Shown here piece by piece: positions 25,085-33,571 of a stretch of 64,000 nt of DNA. The position numbers and the translations under genes were made by a program. Where the stretch lies: positions 496,001 through 560,000 of the forward strand of contig NZ_CP100763.1 in the NCBI RefSeq assembly GCF_024296685.1. The letters run 5' to 3'. Position 1 is the first letter of the stretch. The number at the start of each line of letters is the position of its first letter. This DNA comes from Natrinema marinum (GTDB lineage Archaea; Halobacteriota; Halobacteria; Halobacteriales; Natrialbaceae). A model generated the notes under the pieces. The model was not told where the DNA came from, did not search any database, and saw nothing but the letters and a program-made list of their open reading frames with translations.

Positions 25085-26281
25085 ATGGTCGTGGATATCG
25101 ACGACATCGAGACGGTCGCAGTGATCGGGAGCGGACAGATGGGGCGCGGTATCGCCGCCGTCGCCGCGTTAGCGGGCTACGAGGCCGCTATCAACGACAT
25201 CGACGAATCGCAGCTCGAGGAGGCTGAAGAGCAGATCGAGTGGTCCTACGAGAAGTCGGTCGAGAACGGGGCCACGACGGAGGCGGCGGTCGACGACGCG
25301 CTCGACCGGCTCTCCTTTACCACCGACCTCGAGGAAGCGGTCGGCGACGCGGACTTCGTCACCGAGGCGGCGGTCGAACAGCAGTCGGTCAAGGAGGACA
25401 TCTTCGAGGACCTGGACGCGGCGGCCCCCGAGGACGCCCTCCTCGCGACGAACACGTCCGGCCTGAACATCACGCGGCTCGCGGAGACGACTGACCGACC
25501 GGAGCAGGTCGTTGGCACGCACTGGTTCAACCCGCCGATGCTCATGGAGCTGGTCGAGGTCATCATGACTGAGCACACCCCCGACGGCGTCGCCGACACC
25601 GCCGAAGCGCTCATCGAGTCGTTCGACAAGACGCCGATTCGCTGTAAGATGGACATCCCGTCGTTCATCGTCAACCGGCTGATGCGCCCCTACGGCGAAG
25701 GCCCGGCGTGGATGGCCTACCGGGGCGAACACTCCTTCGAGGAGATCGACTCCGCGATGAAGTATACGGAAGGGTTCCCGATGGGGCCGTTCGAACTCGC
25801 CGACTTCACCGGCGGTATCCAGCTCCGCGTCGAGGGCGAGCAGGACCACCTCGAGGACGACCGGCCGATGGCCTACGACACGGAGGTCTGTCCGCTCGTC
25901 CACCGGCTCTACGAGAAGGGACGCTACGGTCGGAAAGCCGACGCCGGCTACTACGACTACGACGAGCGCGACGAACCGCAGATCTCGGTCGACGCGGGCC
26001 AGGGCTTCGACACGCTGCTCGTCTGGGCGCCGATCGTCAACGAGGCCGCCAAGATGGTCGAGAACGATGTCGCCACCGTGGAGGACGTCGACACCGGCGC
26101 GCGTCTGGGCGGGAACTGGCCGATGGGGCCACTCGAGAAGGCAGACGAGGTCGGCGCGGATGTCATCCTGCAGAAGCTGACCGAGGTCGCCAGCCGTCAC
26201 GAGGACACGAACAAGCTCGCCGAAACGCTGCCGTGTGACCTGCTCGTCGAGAAGGCGAAAACCGGCGAGACGTTCTACTGA
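25085..26281 (+). CDS. 3-hydroxyacyl-CoA dehydrogenase
   Basis: 398 aa. N-terminal NAD-binding loop GSGQMG (15-20), the catalytic region GTHWFNPPMLMELVEVI, and a duplicated C-terminal helical domain with PSFIVNRLMRPYGEG and GRYGRKADAGYYDYDE. It oxidises (S)-3-hydroxyacyl-CoA. The ATG at 25085 follows a TATA-like box by ~25-30 nt. It heads a plus-strand unit with thiolase-like B and DUF35 B. Whether the hydroxyacyl-CoA made by the (R)-specific MaoC hydratase is its substrate is doubtful; a crotonase-type hydratase at 28.9 kb would give the S form. Confidence 0.92.
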   Translation: MVVDIDDIETVAVIGSGQMGRGIAAVAALAGYEAAINDIDESQLEEAEEQIEWSYEKSVENGATTEAAVDDALDRLSFTTDLEEAVGDADFVTEAAVEQQSVKEDIFEDLDAAAPEDALLATNTSGLNITRLAETTDRPEQVVGTHWFNPPMLMELVEVIMTEHTPDGVADTAEALIESFDKTPIRCKMDIPSFIVNRLMRPYGEGPAWMAYRGEHSFEEIDSAMKYTEGFPMGPFELADFTGGIQLRVEGEQDHLEDDRPMAYDTEVCPLVHRLYEKGRYGRKADAGYYDYDERDEPQISVDAGQGFDTLLVWAPIVNEAAKMVENDVATVEDVDTGARLGGNWPMGPLEKADEVGADVILQKLTEVASRHEDTNKLAETLPCDLLVEKAKTGETFY

Positions 26282-26413
26282 CGGAGTCGGCCCGCTGACG
26301 CGGATTCCCGATTCGAATCCGTTTCTGCGCGATTTTTCGAGCGCCGATTTCGGCCGTCCAACGCTCTGAACGAACGGCCAACGCTTACGGCCCCCCTCGA
26401 GAATTGCTATCTG

Positions 26414-27589
26414 ATGGCAAGCGAAGAGCCAGTGTACATCGCCGGTGCGTACGAGCACCCGACGAGAGAAGCACCGGACAAATCGACGATGCAGCTACAC
26501 GCGGAGGTCGCGAAGGGGGCCCTCGAGGACGCGGGGCTCGAGAAAGACGACGTCGACGCGTACTTCACGGCCGGAGTGCCGGAACACGGCTCCGGGCTGT
26601 CGCCGCTCGTCGCGGCCGACTACCTCGGCCTCGATCCGTCCTACGCCGACACGACGGACTACGGCGGTTCGTCGTACGTCAGCCACGTCGGCCACGCCGC
26701 GAGCGCGATCCGCGACGGCAAGTGCGACGTGGCGTTGATCACCCTCGCCGGTCGCCCCCGGTCGCGCGGCCAGGCGACCGGTTCCGGCGTGCGCGGCCTG
26801 CAGACGATGCAGGACAGCTTCGAACGGGTCTACGGCGTCACCAACGTCACTATGTACGGGATGGCCGCCCAGCGCCACATGCACGAACACGGAACGACGA
26901 GCGCACAGCTCGCCGAGATCCGCGCCGCGGCCTCCCACCACGCGCAGTACAACGAGCACGCGATGTATCAGGAGCCGGTCTCCGTCGAAGACGTCCTCGA
27001 GTCGCGGGTGGTCGCCGATCCGCTCCACCTCCTCGACTGCTGTGTCATCTCCGACGGCGGCGGCGCCTTGCTCGTCGTCTCCGAGGATGTCCGGTCGACC
27101 CTCGAGCGGTCGTGCGTCGAGGTGCTCGGCCACGGCGAAGCGATCGGCCATCAGGACGCCGGCCGCATCGACCTCTCGAAGACCGCCGCGGATCAATCCG
27201 GGGCGCGCGCCTTCGAGGAGGCAGGTCTCGGCCCGGAACACGTCGACTACGCGTCGATCTACGACTCCTTTACCATCACGGTGCTCGAGGCGTTAGAGGA
27301 CCTCGGCTTCTGCGCGAAAGGCGACGGCGGAAAGTTCGTCGAGGGCGGAACGCTGCGCGCGCCAGACGGGGAGTTGCCGTTCAACACCGACGGCGGCGGG
27401 CTGTGTTCGAACCATCCGGCCAACCGCGGCGGCATGACGAAGGTCATCGAGGCGGTCCGCCAGCTCCGCGGGGAGGCCACCGACGAGGTGCAGGTCGACG
27501 CCGATGTCGCGCTCGCCCACGGAACCGGCGGCAGCATCGGGACCCGCCACGGCGCTGCGACGCTCGTCCTCGGAGGTGAGGACCGATGA
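26414..27589 (+). CDS. thiolase-like (SCPx/Ltp2-type) protein B
   Basis: 391 aa, paralogue of the protein at 22895-24061. At the nucleophile site it reads DYGGSSYVSHVGHA with no cysteine. The motif DYASIYDSFTITVLEALEDL contains tyrosines where thiolases have HEAF, and GGGLCSNHPANRGG retains His-Pro. The pattern resembles thiolase-like aldolases of steroid side-chain degradation. Its stop overlaps the DUF35 ATG by 4 nt. Also possible is a non-cleaving acyl-transfer role. Confidence 0.88.
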   Translation: MASEEPVYIAGAYEHPTREAPDKSTMQLHAEVAKGALEDAGLEKDDVDAYFTAGVPEHGSGLSPLVAADYLGLDPSYADTTDYGGSSYVSHVGHAASAIRDGKCDVALITLAGRPRSRGQATGSGVRGLQTMQDSFERVYGVTNVTMYGMAAQRHMHEHGTTSAQLAEIRAAASHHAQYNEHAMYQEPVSVEDVLESRVVADPLHLLDCCVISDGGGALLVVSEDVRSTLERSCVEVLGHGEAIGHQDAGRIDLSKTAADQSGARAFEEAGLGPEHVDYASIYDSFTITVLEALEDLGFCAKGDGGKFVEGGTLRAPDGELPFNTDGGGLCSNHPANRGGMTKVIEAVRQLRGEATDEVQVDADVALAHGTGGSIGTRHGAATLVLGGEDR

Positions 27590-27996
27590 GCGAGGCCTCG
27601 CGGCCGGTGCCCGAGGTAACGCCGGAAACGGAACGCTACTGGGAAGCGGCCGCCGATGGTCGACTGCTCCTCCGTGAGTGTCGGGACTGCGGGCTCACGT
27701 ATCACTACCCGAGAGCGCTCTGTCCCGACTGCTTTAGCGACGACGTGGACTGGCTCGAGGCCGCCGGCACCGGCGAGGTGTACTCCTACTCCGTCGCCCA
27801 CAGCATGAGCGGCTGGCCCGCAGACGACCTCCCGCTCGTCGTCGCCTACGTCGAACTCGACGAGGGGCCGCGGATGGTGACGAACGTCGACTGCGACCCC
27901 GACGAGGTGACGGTCGGAACCCGCGTCGAGGTCCGATTTGTCGATGTCGACGCCGACGACGTGGCGATTCCGGTGTTCGTTCCCGCTGCGGAGTGA
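27586..27996 (+). CDS. DUF35 zinc-ribbon/OB-fold acyl-CoA-associated protein B
   Basis: 136 aa. Zinc ribbon C32-x2-C35 and C46-P-D-C49, followed by an OB fold (TGEVYSYSVAHSMSGWPADD, VVAYVELDEGPRMVTNVD). Sequence similarity to DUF35 A is clear in the ribbon and in the GP-R loop. Translationally coupled (ATGA) to thiolase-like B, so it is the cognate partner. Two separate thiolase/DUF35 pairs in one cluster suggest two successive cleavage steps or two substrates. Confidence 0.9.
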   Translation: MSEASRPVPEVTPETERYWEAAADGRLLLRECRDCGLTYHYPRALCPDCFSDDVDWLEAAGTGEVYSYSVAHSMSGWPADDLPLVVAYVELDEGPRMVTNVDCDPDEVTVGTRVEVRFVDVDADDVAIPVFVPAAE

Positions 27997-28024
27997 CTCC
28001 GCTCCTGACGCCCCCCACGGCCGA

Positions 28025-28801
28025 TTACGACTCTCGCTCCTCGATCGCGTCCTCGAACGTCGATTTCGCGCGCTGGCTGCCCGCCAGAACGTGCGTGGTA
28101 TCGGTCCCGGCCATGACGAAATCGAATCCGCGGTGGACCCAGCGCTCGATGTCCGCGTTCCGAACCGCGAGCGTCGAGACGGCGGTGTCGGCCTCGTGTG
28201 CCGTGTCGACGATTTCGTCGACCGCGGCGAGGAACACCTCGTCGTCCCACTCGCCGTAGCAGCCGAGGTTCGCGGACAGATCCGCGGGGCCGACGAACAA
28301 CGCATCGAGTCCGTCGACCGCCGCGATTTCCTCGACGTTCTCGAGGCCAGCTTCCGTCTCGATCTGGGCGATGGTGACGATTCCGTCGGCCGCGGTCCGA
28401 TAGTACTCCTCCATCTCGAGGCCGTACCGGGAGGCGCGGCCGCCGGCGACGCCGCGGACGCCCTCGGGCGGGTAGCGCGTCGACTCGACGAGCGTCTCCG
28501 CTTCGGCCGCGCTCTCGATCATCGGTGCCATGACGCCGCTCGCGCCCGTGTCGAGCACCCGTTTGACCACAACGGGGTCGTTCCAGGGGAGGCGCACGAT
28601 CGCGTCCGTCTCGCTGTCGGCGGCGTCGACCGCCCGTACCTGTTCGATCACCGTCTCCATCGTGTTCGGCGTGTGCTCGATGTCGAGGACGACGAAGTCG
28701 AACCCGAGTTCGGCGGTGAGTTCCGCGACGGCCGGGTCGCGAAGCGACAGCCAGCTTCCGACGGCCGGGTCGCGCTCGCGGAGTTTCGTTGCGAGGGACA
28801 T
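28025..28801 (-). CDS. HpcH/HpaI-family class II aldolase
   Basis: 258-aa TIM-barrel aldolase/citrate-lyase-like protein. Motifs: VVLDIEHTPN with catalytic His43, VRLPWND with the substrate Arg, QIETEAG (metal Glu) and FVGPADLS (metal Asp). Family members cleave 2-keto-3-deoxy or 2-hydroxy-acid intermediates to pyruvate plus an aldehyde. The gene is convergent with DUF35 B. Its presence supports a pathway for a cyclic or branched carboxylate, but the substrate is unknown. Confidence 0.9.
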   Translation of the reverse strand: MSLATKLRERDPAVGSWLSLRDPAVAELTAELGFDFVVLDIEHTPNTMETVIEQVRAVDAADSETDAIVRLPWNDPVVVKRVLDTGASGVMAPMIESAAEAETLVESTRYPPEGVRGVAGGRASRYGLEMEEYYRTAADGIVTIAQIETEAGLENVEEIAAVDGLDALFVGPADLSANLGCYGEWDDEVFLAAVDEIVDTAHEADTAVSTLAVRNADIERWVHRGFDFVMAGTDTTHVLAGSQRAKSTFEDAIEERES

Positions 28802-28896
28802 ACGTAGCCGTTCGCAAACCGAAGCAAAAACCTATCGGCGGAGAGACCGGTCCGACTCGGCAGCGATCTGGCCGCCAGCGGTGTGCGGACAGTCGC

Positions 28897-29715
28897 TCAG
28901 CCGTCGAACTCCGGCTCGCGGTCGTCCAGGAACGCCGCCATCGCCTCGCGCTGGTCCGGCGTTCCGAAGGTCCGGCCGATGTCGCCGATGCTCGCCTCCA
29001 TCCCCCGCTCGAGGCCGAGCGAGCGGAACCGGCGCAGCACTCGCTTTTGCGTCCGCAGGATCTGTGGGCTCTTCGCCGCGAGCGAGTCCACGAGATCGTC
29101 CAGCGCGTCGTCGTACTCGGCCGGCGCGACGGCGCGGTTGACGAGCCGTCGCTCAGCCGCTTCGGCACCTGACAGTGTCTTTCCGGTGTAGACGAGCTCT
29201 GCCGCGGTCTGGGTCCCAGCCAGCCGGAGCAACAATCCGCCGTGGATCACCGTCGGGAGGCCGACGGTTACCTCGGGCAGCCCCAGTCGCGCGTCGGCGG
29301 TCGCGACGCGGAACTCGCAGGCTATCGCCAGTTCGAACGCCGCGCCGAGCGTGTACGCGCCGCAGCTACAGACGACGACCGCGTCGAGATCCCGAACTGC
29401 CTCGATCATCTCGTAGAACGCCCGCAGGAGGTCGTGTCCCTCGTGGGCCGACAGGGACTGGGCCCACTCGAGGTTCAGTCCTGCGGACAGCCCGCGGATC
29501 TCGTCGCCCGACGCTCCGGTTCGATCGGCGGCGATCGTCAGTACTGACACCTCGTCGGGAACCGATGCGACCGTTTCGCGGACGGAGTCCGCCTCGTCGA
29601 CGGTCAGCAGGTTCAGGTCGTTGTAATCCAGCCGGAGGTGAGCGACGTGTGGGCGCTCCGACTCCTGGGAAAGCGTGACAGCCATCGAGACGGTTCGTTC
29701 GGTTCGCTTCGACAA
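28897..29715 (-). CDS. enoyl-CoA hydratase/crotonase
   Basis: 272-aa crotonase. Both catalytic glutamates are recognisable: one in AAFELAIACEF and one in RLGLPEVTVGL, so true hydratase activity is plausible. A second ATG at 29685 (MAVTLSQESE) is an alternative start 10 codons in. It lies 95 nt upstream of the aldolase gene on the same strand and the two are probably co-transcribed. Confidence 0.88.
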   Translation of the reverse strand: MSKRTERTVSMAVTLSQESERPHVAHLRLDYNDLNLLTVDEADSVRETVASVPDEVSVLTIAADRTGASGDEIRGLSAGLNLEWAQSLSAHEGHDLLRAFYEMIEAVRDLDAVVVCSCGAYTLGAAFELAIACEFRVATADARLGLPEVTVGLPTVIHGGLLLRLAGTQTAAELVYTGKTLSGAEAAERRLVNRAVAPAEYDDALDDLVDSLAAKSPQILRTQKRVLRRFRSLGLERGMEASIGDIGRTFGTPDQREAMAAFLDDREPEFDG

Positions 29716-29900
29716 GTAACTACCCGCGAGTCGCGTCGGCTCGAGCGAACGTCGCCGTCTCGAGCGATGAAAAGCGTAGCGCGGGCTCGGCGTCGGTTAC
29801 AGCTATCACCGAACTGTCCCTCGCCCACAGCAGCTATACGCTGATCGCACGTTTCTTCGGACGAACCAGTGGACTACTCGAGCGACCCCTCCCGACACCG

Positions 29901-30739
29901 ATGACAGCGCCACCACTCATCCCGGACGATACGCGGATCGGCCGCACCGCACTGCTCGTCACGGACCTCGAGGCGATGATCGACTTCTATCGCGACGTCG
30001 TCGGCCTCACGGTTTGTGCGCGCAGCGAGACGACGGCAACGCTCGGTGCCGACGGGACGCCGTTGCTCGTCCTGACAAGAGACGAGACCGCACCGCCCAG
30101 ACGCCCGGAGCAAGCCGGGCTGTTCCACAACGCCTTCAGGGTCCCGTCGCGGACCGCGCTGGGGCCGCACTCGAGCGGGTCCGCGACCGCTGGCAACTGA
30201 GCGGCGCGTCCGATCACCACGTCAGCGAGGCCCTGTATCTCACCGATCCCGAGGACAACGGGGTCGAAATCTACCGTGACCGGCCGCGGGCGGAGTGGCC
30301 GCGCGCGGACGACGGCACGGTCCGAATCGGGACGGTTCCGCTCGATCTCACCGACCTGGCGTCGCGGTCGGACGGCGCCGCCGCGGTCCCGCCCGACACG
30401 ACGGTCGGCCACGTCCACCTCGAGGTGTCCTCGATCGACGCCGCACGCGCGTTCTACGTCGACGCGCTGGGGCTTCGCGTCCAGACGGCGGCTCGAGGGG
30501 CGTTGTTCGTCGCGGCCGGGGACTACCACCATCACCTCGCCTTGAACGTCTGGAACGGCAGATCTGAGCCGCTGGGCGGCCGCGGGTTAGCGTGGGTCGA
30601 ACTCGTCGTCCCGGACGAGGCGACGCTCGGGACGGTCCGACGGCGTCTCGAGGACGCCGATGTCGCCGCCCGAGAGTGGGATTGCGGTCTCGAGATCCGC
30701 GATCCTGACGGGATTCCGATCCGACTCCGAGCGGCCTGA
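29901..30739 (+). pseudogene. two-domain VOC dioxygenase (CatE-like) with a frameshift
   Basis: The first frame gives a VOC domain beginning MTAPPLIPDDTRIGRTALLV, good through FHNAFRVPSRTALG. The matching continuation ERVRDRWQLSGASDHHVSEA and DPEDNGVEIYRDRPR is one frame away. The second VOC module (VGHVHLEVSSIDAARAFYVD) runs in that frame to 30739. The switch is at the G-run 30161-30164; a fifth G would restore one continuous ~279-aa catechol-2,3-dioxygenase-like protein. This is either a genuine inactivating deletion or a homopolymer sequencing error. The intact enzyme would open aromatic or related rings. Confidence 0.8.
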
Positions 30740-30797
30740 CGCCTCGCACACCGAGCGCGAGGGCACATTTATCCGCGCCGACACCGTGCTCTCTCCA

Positions 30798-30989
30798 ATG
30801 GTCGACCGAGACCCCACGTACCTCGAGGAGTCCGACGACGACGCGCGGAAACGCGTCGACGGCGAGACGTGGCGGGAGTGGCGCACCGTCACCTGTCCGG
30901 AGTGCGGTGCCGAGATGGAACTGCGCGCCCTCGCGCGACGCGAGTTCGTCGCCGACTGCGGCGGCTGTGGCACGCGGTTTACCGAGTGA
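30798..30989 (+). CDS. small zinc-ribbon protein
   Basis: 63 aa from the ATG at 30798: an acidic N-terminus, then CPECGAEMELRA and DCGGCGTRF, forming one CPxC...CxxC zinc ribbon. Such single-ribbon proteins are common in haloarchaea and usually have no assigned role. It is convergent with a USP gene, whose end is only 4 nt away. The longer upstream reading frame belongs to the end of the VOC gene. Confidence 0.7.
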   Translation: MVDRDPTYLEESDDDARKRVDGETWREWRTVTCPECGAEMELRALARREFVADCGGCGTRFTE

Positions 30990-30993
30990 GTCG

Positions 30994-31440
30994 CTACCGG
31001 ACGAGGGTCACGCGAACGGGCGATCTGAACGCCACCGTTTCGGTGACGCTCCCCAGCAGGATCCGCGATTTCTCGTCGCGGCCGTGGCTGCCCATGATGA
31101 TGTGGTCGACGTCGTGGTCCGCCGCGTAGTCGACGATCACGCGCGCCGGCGAGCCGGCGACGAGTTCGGTCTCGAGGTCGACGCCGTAGTCGTCCGCCGT
31201 CTCCCGTGCGTCGTCGAAGAGTTCGTCCGCGAGTTCTTCGGCGCGCTCGTACCACGCTTCGGAGCCGTGGAGCGGCTCTCTCGTCACGTCGACGTCGATC
31301 GGATAGCTGTATCCCGGATCGGCGGGGTCGATCACGTGGAGGACGGTGAATTCGGCGTCGTCGTGTTCGGAGAGCGCCACCTCGAGCGCTTTCTTGGAGA
31401 GCGGCGCGCCGTCCATCGGCACGAGGATGTACGTGCTCAT
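30994..31440 (-). CDS. universal stress protein (USP 1)
   Basis: 148-aa UspA-fold protein from the ATG at 31440. N-terminal YILVPMDGAPLSKKAL and the nucleotide-binding signature MGSHGRDEKSRILLGS (G-x2-G-x9-G-S) indicate an ATP-binding USP. It is divergent from USP 2. Part of a cluster of six USP genes in 7 kb. Confidence 0.92.
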   Translation of the reverse strand: MSTYILVPMDGAPLSKKALEVALSEHDDAEFTVLHVIDPADPGYSYPIDVDVTREPLHGSEAWYERAEELADELFDDARETADDYGVDLETELVAGSPARVIVDYAADHDVDHIIMGSHGRDEKSRILLGSVTETVAFRSPVRVTLVR

Positions 31441-31672
31441 ATCACCGGCTACGATGTCGGCTCGTAAAACGGCTACACAGGTAGCGAACACTGTCGATCA
31501 CGATTTCGGAACGGTCCCGGAGAACGAACGTTTCCGCCGCGTCAGCGCAACGAGCCGAACGGACCGGGTTCCGAGCCTCGAGCCCGGTCGGTCGCGCGTT
31601 TGGGCGCACCCGGATCGACGGTCTTGCGCTTCAAGGGGCGTGTATTATGATAACGGATATCGTGTAATCCCC

Positions 31673-32098
31673 ATGACCGATCGAATCCTCGTGCCCTACG
31701 ACGGCTCCCCACCGTCGGCAGACGCGCTCGAGTACGCCCTCGAGACGTTCCCCGACGCCCGCGTGACCGCGCTGTACGTCGTTCCGACACCGGACGGCTA
31801 CGAGGCCCTTTTCGAGAACCCCGAGGACAGAGTCCCCGTCGTCGACGCGGCCGACGACCGGGGGCGCGATATCCTCGACGAGGCGCGGGGCCTCGCGGCG
31901 GACCGCGGCGCCGACCTCGAGACCGAGATCGTCACCGGCAAACCGGACCACGAGATCGTCGACTACGCGGCGGCCGAAGATGTCGATACGGTCGTCCTCG
32001 GCAGCCACGGCCGAGAAGGGGTCTCGCGGCTTCTGCTGGGCAGCGTCGCGGAGAACGTCGTTCGCCGATCGCCGATTCCGGTCGTCGTCGTTCGGTGA
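31673..32098 (+). CDS. universal stress protein (USP 2)
   Basis: 141 aa from the ATG at 31673. RILVPYDGSPPSADAL at the N-terminus and LGSHGREGVSRLLLGSVAEN near the C-terminus give the complete ATP-binding motif. A tattatgata box near 31642-31651 stands ~25-30 nt upstream, suggesting a leaderless transcript. The upstream in-frame reading back to 31346 overlaps USP 1 and is rejected. Confidence 0.92.
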   Translation: MTDRILVPYDGSPPSADALEYALETFPDARVTALYVVPTPDGYEALFENPEDRVPVVDAADDRGRDILDEARGLAADRGADLETEIVTGKPDHEIVDYAAAEDVDTVVLGSHGREGVSRLLLGSVAENVVRRSPIPVVVVR

Positions 32099-32138
32099 CC
32101 GGGCCCGCCGTTTGGCGGCCGTCGCCGACACCTGCCGG

Positions 32139-32714
32139 TTAGCCTTCGCTCTCGTCTGCGGCATCGCCTTCGGCCCCGCTCTCGGCCGCGAGTTCGGCCG
32201 CGACTTCCCGACTCGCCGTTCGGACCCGGTTCATCGAGTCGGCCAGTTGGGACTCGACGCGCCGTTCCGTCTCGAGGTCGACCGTTCCGCCCTCCGTCTC
32301 GATCAGGAGCGTCGCCGTTTCGACGGCCTCGTAGAGGATGTCGTCTAATTCGTCGGCCGTGTAAAACCCGGAGAGTGCGCCGTACAGCATCGTGTTCGCC
32401 GCCCGCTGGACCTTCTCGTCGAACCGGTACGTCGCGTTGCTGATCGCCCGCCCCGAGTACGGCTCCGTCACGAAGGGGACGATTTCGGGGAGGTGCTCGC
32501 CGACCGTTCCCATCGGCACCCCCGTCGGCGTGCGGAAGTCCTGGCAGGCGCGAGCGATGGCCCACTCTCGCGCGGTGAACGCGGTTCGGTCCTTGAGGAA
32601 CTCGTTGACGCGGTCGTACTCGGCGGCGCGGATCTTCGTGAACCGTTCGCCGGTCGGATTGCCCGCGTGCTTGCTCGTCGATTCGTCGTCCATGGATGTG
32701 GATTCGTCGGGCAT
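32139..32714 (-). CDS. haloarchaeal conserved protein (DUF5806-like)
   Basis: 191 aa, acidic, without membrane segments or cysteines. The core FTAREWAIARACQDFRTPTG and the segment EIVPFVTEPYSGRAISNATY are features I associate with the DUF5806 family of haloarchaea. The C-terminus is Glu/Ala-rich. Residues 1-20 are low-complexity, and an internal ATG at residue 8 (MDDESTS) may be the true start. It is convergent with USP 2. Function unknown. Confidence 0.7.
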   Translation of the reverse strand: MPDESTSMDDESTSKHAGNPTGERFTKIRAAEYDRVNEFLKDRTAFTAREWAIARACQDFRTPTGVPMGTVGEHLPEIVPFVTEPYSGRAISNATYRFDEKVQRAANTMLYGALSGFYTADELDDILYEAVETATLLIETEGGTVDLETERRVESQLADSMNRVRTASREVAAELAAESGAEGDAADESEG

Positions 32715-32987
32715 AGTGTGTATCAGGCGGTCGCCCGAACCCCCGCCGCGGGAACGATCCGCGGTCCGCCGACCGGGGTCGTCGCTCGCGTCACGCCCCG
32801 GACGGCGCGACCGCGACCGTCTCTCTCGTACGGTCCGCTCGAACGTAAGGCGGAGCCAACCGTAGTGAAAGTGAACGGAGTCCGTGCGGCCGCTCTCGCG
32901 CGTCGAACCACGACGAACGCACTCCGGTTGCTGGCGCGGTACCAGTGTGTGTTCTTGAGAGCGTCGATCCTGACCGTCCGCCGCCGA
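32715..32987. other. intergenic stretch without recognised gene
   Basis: Roughly 270 nt between the DUF5806-like gene and the thiamine-binding-like gene. Arg/Pro-rich reading frames cross it in several phases, which is what GC-rich non-coding haloarchaeal DNA gives. No hairpin with a T-tract and no AT-rich promoter pattern stands out. Confidence 0.5.
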
Positions 32988-33386
32988 TCACCTCGAGCGG
33001 CGGGGCGACTGTCCGCGCCGTGTTCGAGACTGCTCTCGGGACCGAACCACCCCCTGCGATCGCTGCTGTGGGGGCGAGTGCCGCTTCTGTGGGGGCCGAC
33101 CGAGCGTCCGTTCGACCGATTCGAGACGGTCGTACATGCTCTGTCTGCGCCCCCTGGTCTCGTCGAGTTCCAGTGAGGTGATCACGCGATCGCCGTCGAT
33201 CGCTTCGTGGGCCGCTTGCACGGCGGCCAACACGTCGCCGACGGTCTCCCCTTCGAGTATCGTGTCCGTCGCGGTCGTCTCGTAGGAGACGGGGAACTGA
33301 TCGAGCGCATGCAGCGCGCTGGCGATCGCCTGTGACATACTCCCTTCTCGAATCGGGATCACTTCGAACCGTGCGATGACTGTCAT
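32988..33386 (-). CDS. MTH1187/YkoF-like thiamine-binding protein with an unusual tail
   Basis: 132 aa from the ATG at 33386. The first ~100 residues (TVIARFEVIPIREGSMSQAI, SYETTATDTILEG, AVQAAHEAIDGDRVITSLEL) match the MTH1187/DUF77 ferredoxin-like family, whose YkoF relatives bind thiamine. Family members usually end near the LGRPP position. Here ~32 extra residues follow, rich in Arg, Gln, Ser and Pro, suggesting loss of the original stop codon or a frameshift. Divergent from USP 3 across a small dyad. Confidence 0.8.
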   Translation of the reverse strand: MTVIARFEVIPIREGSMSQAIASALHALDQFPVSYETTATDTILEGETVGDVLAAVQAAHEAIDGDRVITSLELDETRGRRQSMYDRLESVERTLGRPPQKRHSPPQQRSQGVVRSREQSRTRRGQSPRRSR

Positions 33387-33518
33387 GATTTCTCTCCAGT
33401 ACCGCGATCGCGGCTCCGATCGTCGCGTCGGTACGGTGGCCTCTCCATCGAGCGGCCCTAAAACGCTTTCCCGCCTCGAACGTCCGCGCCCAGCGCTGAC
33501 TCGTCCGCTCACGAACCA

Positions 33519-33534
33519 CGTCGGCACACCGACG
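33519..33534. promoter_or_regulatory. inverted repeat upstream of USP 3
   Basis: CGTCGG-caca-CCGACG, a 6-bp stem with a 4-nt spacer, immediately before a TATA-like ctatacg at 33543-33549 and ~38 nt upstream of the USP 3 ATG. It is a candidate operator between USP 3 and the divergent thiamine-binding-like gene. Confidence 0.4.
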
Positions 33535-33571
33535 ATGAAAGCTATACGGGGAGGAACGGCGAACACCCCAC

